Origin: Dermatophagoides farinae
Taxonomy: Eukaryota > Arthropoda > Arachnida > Sarcoptiformes > Pyroglyphidae
Assembly (NCBI RefSeq): GCF_024713945.1
Contig: NC_134677.1
Location: 3,413,001 to 3,477,000 of the forward strand
Direction: 5' to 3'
Length of the DNA: 64,000 bases
Part shown: positions 54,176 through 64,000 of the stretch, piece by piece
Numbering within the stretch: position 1 is the stretch's first letter
Layout: the number at the start of each line of letters is the position of its first letter
Notes under the pieces: generated by a model
Told to the model about the DNA's origin: nothing
Database searches by the model: none
The model's input: the letters and a program-made list of their open reading frames with translations, nothing else
Position numbers and translations under genes: made by a program

Positions 54176-55620
54176 ATGACTGTAAGTTCTCGACTTTATT
54201 TCTTGATCGCAAAAAAACCATTTACATTTACTGTTTTTGAATTAAACTGATAAATATAGAAATTATACAGCAACGAAGACAATTACCGCACATACAAGGC
54301 ATTGATTGCCAGTAAATATAGTGGTAAATCTGTTTCGGTTGTGCCAACCGAACTTGGTAAATCATGTCCAAAGAAATTTTTTGGTCAGGTAAGATTTTTT
54401 CATATTTTTTTTTTAAACTTATCATAATTTAACTTTGATTTAGATTCCAGCATTGGAATCATCCAATGTGAATCTTTTCGAAAGTAATGGCATTGCTTAT
54501 TATCTTTCGAATGCTCAACTACGTGGTGGCAACGATGAATCATTACAATCTCAAGTGCTGCAATGGGTTAGCTATGCTTCGGCCGATTTATGGCCAGCTG
54601 TTTTTGCTTGGGTATTACCCGCAACTGGCTGTTCCAGTGTTAAACACGTAAGTTAAAATTGGGCATCGTTACTGAATTTTTAATTTTATTTTTTTTTTAA
54701 AGACAATGGAACCAGCAAAAAATCAAGTGAAAAGTTCATTAACATTGTTGAATGATTACTTGTTGACTCGTACCTATTTGGTTGGCGAACGTATTACTTT
54801 GGCTGATATTTGTATGGCTGTAACATTGTTACCATTGTATCAACATGTATTGGAGCCATCAATTCGTGATCAATATGGAAATGTCAACCGATATTTCATG
54901 ACATTGACCCATCAAAAACAATTTTCAGATGTCATTGGAAAAGTTGAATTGTGTACTACTGTCAAACAGGCTGCACAACATGCTGAAACCAAAACGAAGA
55001 AAAAAGAGAAAAAAGAAACAAAGAAAGAAGTACCTGCTGAAGATGATGCTGGTGATGACCTGATGCCAGCAATGCCAAAACCAAAAGATCCATTCGAAAA
55101 ATTTCCAAAGGGTAAATTCGATATGGATGATTTCAAACGTTTTTATTCAAATAATCCTGAAGATAAGTCGATTCCATATTTTTGGGAAAAATTGGACAAA
55201 GAAAACTACTCAATCTGGTACTGTGAATACAAATATCCAGAAGAGTTGACACAAGTTTTCATGAGCTGTAACCTTATTTCCGGTATGTTTCAACGTTTGG
55301 ATCGTATGCGTAAGAATGCCTTTGCCAGTATGATTCTGTTTGGTGAGGATCATAAAAGTACAATTTCGGGTATATGGGTTTGGCGTGGACACGAGCTGGC
55401 ATTTCCTGTAAGTTAAATACATTTTGTTAAATTTAATCTTAAACTAACATCTTATTCTGAACAACAGCTGAGTGATGATTGGACTATCGATTATGAATCG
55501 TATGAATGGAAAAAATTGAATGCCGATGATGAAAAAACTAAATTGTTGGTTAAAGAATATTTCAGCTGGGAAGGAGAATTCGATGGTAAAAAATTCAATC
55601 AAGGCAAAATTTTCAAATAA
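54176..55620 (+). CDS. eEF1G: elongation factor 1-gamma
   Basis: Exons 54176-54181, 54260-54388, 54444-54647, 54703-55407 and 55468-55620, all phase 0, give 398 residues. The first coding exon carries just ATG ACT. An N-terminal GST-like domain ([10 protein letters not shown], then [12 protein letters not shown]) is followed by a GST C-domain ([14 protein letters not shown]). A Lys-rich linker (about 208-230) leads to the conserved EF1G domain (about 240-398) with [40 protein letters not shown] and the terminus FNQGKIFK. It anchors and stimulates the eEF1B nucleotide-exchange complex for eEF1A in the cytosol. It is about 35-40 residues shorter than the roughly 430-residue animal norm, partly because the N-domain lacks most of the segment before IPALES. 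ATTAAA at 55712 is a plausible poly(A) signal. Confidence 0.96.
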
Positions 55621-56751
55621 ACTCAGCAGCAGTCAACAACCCAAAACATAGGGTGGATATAAAAAAAGGGTTTTGAAAAATTTTAAAATATTTCTGAAAT
55701 TATTATTTTTAATTAAAATCTTTCTTGGCCAAAATATAATATCAATATATATGGATTGAAAATAACAAGTGATGGTTTCGTTTGCCTATTATTTTTATCT
55801 TTGCTTTGCTCTGTCACGCATTCAGTTGAAAGAATTTGAATTTTTTTTTTAAATTCAATACAAATAACATATCATCATTGTTTGACACTTAAAGAAGACA
55901 GGAGAAAAACTATTGCTGCATAACTCACACATTGTCTTCACATCAATTAATTCAACTAAATATATATCAATATATGTGATGTGTGTGTGTGTGTGAAAAA
56001 ATATTTACAAAACAAGACCGAATTAATTAATTCATCTATTCTGCAACAATTCTATCCAATGGACCATTCATTTAGTAAATGTGTGTGTGTGTGTGTGTGC
56101 ATATGTATGTTATCATTTCGAATATATTTACATTTTATGAATTTATAAATCAAAAAAAAAAAATTCTCCCTTGTCCGATTTTTGGGATTTTTGTTTTGTT
56201 GGTTATATTTTGCATTTATTCATACATCAACAATCATATAATATATATCGTAATTAATATCGGACAAGCGTCATAATGAATAGATTTGATTTGAGATTAT
56301 CAAACAATCGCTTGTGTATATAAGTGGTATTTTCACAGTTGAAATTCGAATAACTTATGAATTGTTGATTGCTTACAACACTTTATATACGCATCCACAT
56401 TCAAGACATATCTTGTAGGTGGGTGGATAGAGTGGGTGGATGTGCAATTGTACACGTACACACAAAAAATCGAGAAGGAGAAATACGAACAACGCCAAAG
56501 ATGATGAGGATGATGTATAAATGTGTTGAATGAAAATATCTTTTCCATTTGTTTTAGTTTGCGAAAAATTTTAAACAAAAAAAATTTTTAGGCACTGAAT
56601 CATAAGAACAAATCGTTTTTTCTCTGGATCATTGCAATTGTCTTTGTCTTCACCTGTATTTTAATTGGTTGATTAACCAATGAATGTTATACCGAATAGT
56701 TTGAATTACAATTTCTTTCTACCCTCGTTTCGTTAACGATATTAGCTGATT
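55621..56751. other. convergent 3' intergenic region
   Basis: Lies between eEF1-gamma (+) and WDR26 (-). AT-rich with (GT)n at 55980-55994 and 56079-56098. It holds the 3' UTRs of both genes; no other gene seen. Confidence 0.55.
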
Positions 56752-59700
56752 TTATATTCTACCAAGATTTGATGAACTAGCCGTTGTTGATGATGAGGAT
56801 GATGATGGTGATGTTGTCGATGAAGATGATTCATCACTTGAAGCAGAAGCTTGTTGTTGTTCGCTGCGTGATGTCAATGCCGAAGGAGGTGGTGGTGGTG
56901 GTGGTGGAAGAGGCGTTGGCGATGATGGTGCCGTATCCACTGTCCCGACAACCGAAACAGAAGCAGGATTTTGTGTGAATTGAGATTGATCAGATGATGA
57001 CACAAAGAATGTCAATGATGTATTAGTACGCCTTTGGGTGCCACCACCTTGAGAGGACGACGACGTGGTTGAGGTTGATGGTTGTTGAATTTGGTTATTA
57101 CAACTGTTATTATTACTAGCATCGGCCGCCATTGTTGATCCTGTTGTAATGACCATACGACCACTTGAATGATGCTGAATTGTCGATGGCTGGATCAATG
57201 AAATGTTTGACAAAGGAGATGTTGATGGTGATGAACAAATGCTTTGATGATGTGTATGATGATGAGGATTGCTTATCGAAGACGATGATAATGATGGTGT
57301 GGTTGAAGGATTGATGGTCGCGCTATTCGATGAGGTTGATGTGGATGATGATGAACCGTATGTTGCATGTCGAATTGACGATAATGACAGTGATGGCTGT
57401 GATGAGGATGTTGTCGTTAATATGCTTGCTGCTGTAGGAAGTATCGAGATGGTTGTCGTTTCATTATTAATCATCATTGTTGTTGTGACTTGATGACCTG
57501 AAGATGGTGGTGGTGGTGGTGGTTGTATGGTCGACGATGAGGCCGACGAGGTGCATCGGTTATTGGCAGCCAGGTTGTTTAAGCTAATTGAATCACGATT
57601 ATGATTACTACTACTGCTGCTATGATGATTGCTATTATTGACATTATTGATATTGTTGGCTTGATGATGATGTTGATGGCGATGTTTGGCGCACCAAATT
57701 CGCACAGTTGTATCATCCGAAGCACTGGCCAACAAGTGGGGATATCGTGGATTCCAATGGACACAATTTACCGTACGTGTATGGCCTTTCAGCACTGAGA
57801 TCGGATGTTCACGTTTCATATGCCAAATGTAGACTTTATTATCTAAAAAACCAAAACAATTATCACAACTCATCAATAAAAATAGAACAATACCTTCACT
57901 ACCACTGGCAACAAATAATTGATCTACACCACCGAAACATGAATGAATCGTATATAGACCTTGTGTAATGCCTTGAAATTTCCGAAGAAGAATTCGATCT
58001 TCTATATCCCATAAATGTACGCCTTGATTCTCAATATTAATCAATGCTAGGCGGCCACTTTCATTACATACGAATGACATTATGGAATGATCTTCTTTCA
58101 ATCTAACATCAGACAAACACATATTAGCGACAAAAATGTTATCAATAGAATCGAAAACTTACACATTAAAGTCGGTTAGATCTTCAAAATTATAGCCACG
58201 TATTCGATGATGAGTATCGGCTGCTAGGACAGTTTTACCATCATTCTTATATGCCAAACACATGACACGAACACCTTCCCAAGAATCGATTACAGTTCCA
58301 TTTAAATCCTATCAAAATCATATCATTGTTTAGTTATTAATTATTTAAATCATCATCATTAATTATTTAAATCATGATAAAGATTTAAATTCAAGAGTTT
58401 TATGATTTCAACATACAATTTGATAAAATTGACCACGCGTACCACCAGCAATGAATTTTTTACCATCTTTATGCCAGGCGCATGCAATCAAACTATCGTC
58501 ATTTGAATGGCAACTTTTAGTTTTCAATGTTCCGGTCTATTGAAATTGAACCAAATAAATCAAGATGAATTAAATAGTGAAATAAAACTTACATGAGTGT
58601 CCCAAAGCCAAAATTCCGAACTTTCTTCGGGACCGAGAGCCAGAAGATAATGATCATCTGGACTCCAGGCAAAATAGGCCACACCAAATGTATGTCCAAC
58701 AAGTGTATGTTTTAATGTCAATTGGAAAGTTTCCTACAAAAAAACGACAAAATGATTGTCATAAATGATTCATATAATTGGTGAATTCAATATAACATAC
58801 AGGATCAATGGTCCAAATGGTAATATTTCCATCTTTGGAACCAGTGGCCAAACGAGTTCCATCGTTAGAAAATCGACAGAACCATACTTCATCTTTATGT
58901 TCAGTCAATGTTTGTAAAGTTTCACTGGGTAAATCATCCCTGTAAAAAAAATCGGTTATATAAAATCTGAATTGAAAAAAACAAAGTAGACATACTTGCA
59001 GCATAGATGATCCACAAGCAGTGAAAAATCATCGAGACCATTCTCGACTTTGATATTATGGTATGGACAACGTTCTTTTTGAAATTCAATTGCTTGATTC
59101 AATAGACATTGTAATCGTCTGGGTGGTAACATTATGGTTGCTGGAAGAAAATCTACGATTAAATTAATAAAATAAAATAAATATTAGATATTAGAATATT
59201 AATAATTAAATAAAAGCTTACTTTGTAGTTTTTCCATCAATTTCGATCGCGATGCATGTCCTTTACCATCCCAATTGGCGACACGTCTTAGTTCTTCAAT
59301 TGAATTCATGAAGAGATAACTTTATAATAGAGAAAAATGATCATAAAATCTGTTTGAATGTAATCAAATATGTCAACGAATACCTGCATATGATTGGCAA
59401 TTTTTCCATATTATATTTAAGCTGTGTTATTTCATTTTGCAGACAATGAACAGCATCTATTTCACGACCATCTTCAATACACTCAAGATATTTTTGTTCC
59501 AAAAGCAAAAATTTCATCTTCTACAATTATTATCATTTTATTTCATCATTATAGACCGATAAATCAAATGATGTTTCAAACTTACCACTAAATGTTTGGG
59601 ATTCACAAGATAATTATGCAATTCTTTAAGCGTTGTATCCGCCTGGAAAATGTATTGTACATTATTAACAGTTTAACATTATAAATGTGGCTTATTACCT

Positions 59701-60835
59701 TCTCCCATTGACCATTCATGACGCATGAACGAAATTTAGCTGCAGTAGGATGATCGAGTCGACATCCTGATTCTTTAATCAATTGTTCGACAGTTTGACT
59801 GGAACATACGAAAATAGTTAGTTAGTTGTGGTAATCTGAATTTATAAAAAATGAAACTTACTCCAAACCCATGATGCATAATTGTTGGCCAATCAATCGA
59901 ATAATATCAAATTCACTGGGTGATCGAGGAACAAATGCTTTATTTTTTCGATTAGGCGGTTGTTTACGATGAGCATCACCATTCATATAAGGGCCATCTT
60001 CGTATCCATCTAGATCATCATCATCATCATCGTTATTGTTAGTCGATCCATTAGTGTAATTGTTCGGTACACAATTCGATGATTCCGCCGTATTACCATT
60101 GCTAATATTGCTATTACCATTACTGGTCATTCCTCCTGTACCACCAGCGACATTGTTTCCACCCCCACCCCCGCTACCAGCTCCATTGGTTTGTACATCG
60201 CCACCATTAGCGATGAATAGACCATTCGATTCCAACGGTGTTGTATTGGAAGACGATGATGATGATTGCTCCTCATGACCAGAGCCATTGGTTACACCAA
60301 ATGAATGCATATTGTTGCTGCTTGTCGATGCTTGTAGTGGATTTAACCTTAACGATGACGATGATTGTTGCTGTTGAGATTGTGGTTGTACACTGCTGCT
60401 GTTACTATTATTATTAATAGCTGCTGAGGAGGTGATGAGGGAGGCGGAGGTGATTGCTCTTCCGGTTACTTGTCTTTCTTCTTCAGCTTTAGCTTCGACG
60501 AATGATTGCGCGACGTTCTGTGCTTGTTGATGATATTGTTGGTGTTGTTGAGGGAACAGACGGAGTCTCTTCCTCGGAGGAGGAGATGTAACTCCACCTG
60601 AACCCGATTCCGATTCCGTCGAGGAGGCCAGTGTTCGAAACAGATTTGCTGAGTTATTCGATAACTGATTTTCGTCGACAATTAATCTGACTATCGATCG
60701 ATCGATGATTAAGACGACGACGAAGAAAACAGAAAATTCAAACAGCCAAGATTGGGGGGGTTGATTCAAAACGTGGGGAGTATAGTTGGGACAGAGATTC
60801 CAAGATCCAAAGGTAATAAATGTTAATTGAAACAC
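56752..60835 (-). CDS. WDR26: WDR26, GID/CTLH E3 ligase subunit; 5' end unresolved
   Basis: Twelve exons: 60835(open)-59862, 59798-59699, 59642-59586, 59520-59384, 59319-59222, 59152-58996, 58939-58801, 58733-58593, 58536-58417, 58308-58163, 58102-57894 and 57842-56752. A Ser/Asn/Gln/Gly-rich N-terminus contains the basic motif RKRLRLF. It precedes LisH ([18 protein letters not shown]) and CTLH ([13 protein letters not shown], then MLPPRRLQ). WD40 repeats run from [18 protein letters not shown] to [12 protein letters not shown] low-complexity Ser/Thr/Pro/His tail of about 310 residues follows. WDR26 is the Gid7-type scaffold of the CTLH ubiquitin ligase, in cytosol and nucleus. The frame at 60835 starts at GTG, not ATG. 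The first in-frame ATG (60310) would give 947 residues but would drop the RKRLRLF segment, so an upstream exon spliced to an acceptor near 60690 is more likely. Confidence 0.9.
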
Positions 60836-63800
60836 CTATTTATAAATGGAGATTATTTGTAACATCTGTACACTAAAGAGAAAATTTTAAAAAATAAATT
60901 ACCAAAAACAGGAGATTTATAAGGAAATCCGCTTTTAATGGTGTAGCAAAAAGTTCAGCTTCAAATCTGTAGATGGTGAAAGTGTTAAAAGTCAAAAAAT
61001 CAATTAATAAGAAGGAAATGAGAGAGAGATATTAGAAATCTGAATAAAGGTCAAGTTTATCATTAAAATACCAAAATATGGACAGTTGTGAAGGAAAACA
61101 GCTGATTTTAAACAAATGATCATTAGACGAACAAGACCAAAGATTTTTTGGATTCAAATTTTGGTTTTAAAATTCACGAATTAGAAATGATTGAATGGAA
61201 AATGGAATTGAAAATCGAAAAAATCAATAATAAACAAACGAACGAATCTGAGTATGAACTCGTCATGGAGCAGCAAATTATTGAGACGACCAACACACAC
61301 ACACACAACACACACATACAAACAAAAAAAAGTGAGAAAGGAGAGAAGTAGTGAAGAGAGTATGTGCCATAGACAAACACAAGCAAAAGAGAAAGACAAA
61401 AACGTAGCTAGCTTGTCTATCGCCAAATATCGCAATTGCACGACGAAACGAAATGAAAAACGTACAACGACAATCAAAACATTTAAAAAATCCGTCTCAT
61501 TCACAAACAACGTGCAAATAGATGCTTATCTGGATCATAATGAGTGATTTTTTTCTAATAATTTGTAAACAAAAAAAATCCAAAGAGAAAGATACTTTGA
61601 TTCCAATTCTAAATGAAAAAATTCTATTATGATACAATAAAATTACCATTACCATTGATTATAAAAATTGATTTTTTTGAATTTTAGAGAAAAAAAAAGA
61701 ATTTCAGCATTAATTTTTTGTGTTTATTTATTACACACACACACAAACTTTTGTTATCAAAATCTGATTTGCTATCTGATTTGATTAGCAAGCAATCGTA
61801 ATAGCACAAATGGGCCATAATCGAAACAGGATCATGCAAATTTATAGTAACAAAAAGGATATACTTTGATGATTATTTTGCATCACGATTAATATATTAG
61901 ACAAAAAAAAAATTGAGCAAGATTAACCCAAAATCGTTTGTGATGAAATGAAAACAATGTAATAAAAATCATAATACTAAAACTCACACAGAAATTAATA
62001 ATAATTTGAAGTTTAATGCAAGAATCCGATTTTATCCAATAATCTTGATCATCGCTGTAATAATTGATTTCATTCGGAAAAAATATGCTGTTGAATTGAA
62101 TTGATGAGATTCCTTTTTTCCGATAGTAACACGAACGAATGGATGGATGGATTCAATTTATCCGTTTGTTGTTTGTTATAATATATTTATTCATCACACA
62201 TACAGTAATAGTCATCAGTGTATGTATGTAATAGTCTTATTAGAATAGGACCACAAAAGCCAGAAAAATATAATAAAAAAAAAATCTTTGGGACAATCGT
62301 GTATATTTGGTGCTACTGCTGCTTGTTTTTTTTGTGTCGATGATAATAATGTATGTGGATAAATTGAGTGAGTTATTGTATATGAGAGTTATACATGTAC
62401 AGTCAATATATGTACGTATATATGTGTGTATATATACAGGCAATGTGTGCGTATGTGATGGAACAACAACATAACAAAAGCAATGGAGATTTTTTTTACG
62501 TTCTTTTGTGGTTGAGCATCAAAAAAAAAAAAAAAAAATTCAGATATCAAGCAACATAGCATCAAAAAAAAAAAAAAAAATGATTGTGTTCGTCTGTATG
62601 TGGTGTTGAGTGATGTGAATATACAGACAACAACAGACAGATCGAGTTATAAATCGTACATATCCTACTGAATGAATGTTTAAGCATAAAAAGAACAAAA
62701 TTAATGACGACACACATACAATGGAAACACTGTATGTACAGACACCTTCCATTCACAACCATCATCATCATCAATATATATAAGTGGTATTATACCGTGC
62801 ATTCACGTTTCACGAGAACATTTGTTTCTGTTAATGTAGAAATCTATGAATAGAATTGACACCCTTCATAAAAAACAACAGCAATGGTGATGATCATCAT
62901 GATTAAATAATCTATATATATCAAACGGAATATTCCTGAAAATACACATCTTTTCTAATACTTTTAGGAATTTGAATTAAAGACACTGACATATTTAGAC
63001 ATACAAGCTCAACCTTGTAATATGAACACAATAAATACTTCAGCTCGTCCATTTATATATTGGCATCATCTTCATGTCAGCTGTTCCAGCATCCGAGACA
63101 TATATTTTTCATGAATGAATTACTTATATGAGGTTATATTTGGATGCAACCATGGTCATATAAAAAGTTGTTGCCAAGTAGCCAACTTGCACTGTGACCT
63201 AACTCCACTACTTCTACAGACATATTCATACACACACATACACACACATTTATGGTCGTTGTCCTTGGAATTCAAATCTGTTCCAAATAGTTATAAGCTT
63301 CTATATATAGAGAAAGCATAGTATACACCCATATAGTATATACATACGTGAGGGTTAATTGAGGTCATGTGATTTTGTATGGTTGGATTCTGGTCACAAA
63401 AAGTGTACATGAGAGAATTCATCCACATTAATTCTTTGAGATGGCGTCAATGTTTATAATAATCAAAATCATAGTTTCAAATGTCCAGTAGAAACACAAC
63501 TACAAAATGAGATATTTATCGTCAAGGTTACATTCGTGAATAGAAACGACGTACACAATACAGTCAGGAATGAAGCGAAGCATATCGAAAAAGAATGGGA
63601 AAAAAATTTGAATTTATTTCCGCGCCCATTGAAAAATAAATTATTTAAAAATCCCTACTACTTGACTGCCATCTATTGATCAAGAACAAAAGTAAAATGG
63701 AAATAAAATTCAAAAATAATTCTCTTTCATCGAATGTTTTGAATGGCGAAAGCAACTTTGAATTCGATTTGTATTGATTGATTGATTGATCGATTAGATT

Positions 63801-64000
63801 ATGTGGGCAACCTTAATATTTTGCTTTGAATTATTTATTTCAATAACAATGAGTCAGGAACGTCAGAAATCCAATTTCAGGATTCAATAAACAGAAATAA
63901 AATTGATCGAATTTATTCGATTGCATAAAATCAAAAAACGATTGGCCAAAAATGAATGGACACATACACATAGTTATTAGTAATAATCATATCATTGACG
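60836..64000. other. upstream of WDR26; no gene seen
   Basis: Should contain the WDR26 promoter and probably its first exon, which I could not place. Otherwise AT-rich with (CA)n tracts and two A-runs at 62521-62538 and 62564-62580, each directly preceded by GCATC. Nothing coding is supportable. Confidence 0.5.
62521..62580. repeat. paired poly(A) runs after a shared GCATC word
   Basis: Eighteen A and then seventeen A, each preceded by GCATC and separated by 25 bases. It looks like a small local duplication or replication-slippage product. Confidence 0.8.

Noticed and set aside
57269-57493. Acidic plus-strand frame across the WDR26 tail
   Set aside because: Shadow of the minus-strand Ser/Thr-rich coding exon.
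60060-60278. Plus-strand Pro/Leu-rich frame
   Set aside because: Shadow of the Gly/Asn/Ser-rich first WDR26 exon.

Overview
This is a eukaryotic, very AT-rich window, packed with microsatellites: (CA)n/(GT)n, (GAT)n, (GTT)n and long A or T runs. Genes are split by very short introns (mostly 50-75 bp, the smallest 51 bp) with GT..AG ends. The gene set is arthropod-like: two Beaten-path-type Ig proteins, three tandem ionotropic-receptor-like channels, a septin, eEF1-gamma, WDR26 and a plexin-domain protein. Tiny introns and the ionotropic-receptor array suggest an acariform (astigmatid, dust-mite-like) genome. That assignment is an inference, not read from a marker gene.

Layout. 1-21.5 kb is almost gene-free, with one weak low-complexity two-exon candidate at 6.9-7.5 kb. 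21.5-22.6 kb (+) is a two-Ig Beat-like gene. 22.6-36.8 kb is again sparse, with one non-repetitive minus-strand reading frame at 28.7 kb. 36.8-39.9 kb (+) is a three-Ig Beat-like gene with a GPI-type C-terminus. It converges on a plexin-domain-containing (PLXDC/TEM7-type) membrane protein gene at 40.7-42.6 kb (-). A 79-bp mariner-type MITE lies at 46.0 kb. 46.4-51.6 kb (+) is the array of three ionotropic-receptor-like genes; the third carries one in-frame TAA. 52.1-53.5 kb (-) is a septin, divergent from eEF1-gamma at 54.2-55.6 kb (+). 56.8-60.8 kb (-) is WDR26, the GID/CTLH ubiquitin-ligase subunit, with an unusual tail of about 310 residues. 60.8-64 kb shows no gene.

Exon models were built by eye from conserved motifs, splice signals and phase. 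For seven of the eight well-supported genes the assembled exons sum to a multiple of three with one start and one stop; for the third ionotropic-receptor-like gene this holds apart from its single in-frame TAA. WDR26 is complete except for its unresolved first exon.

Functionally the genes fall into three groups. Cell-surface recognition: Beat-like and PLXDC. Chemosensory-type channels: the tandem array. Housekeeping: septin, eEF1-gamma, WDR26. No operon-like relation is implied. The most unusual signals are the single-stop third receptor, the different intron loss in each receptor paralogue, the signal-less short receptor architecture, the MITE, and the WDR26 tail and frame-neutral 51-bp intron.
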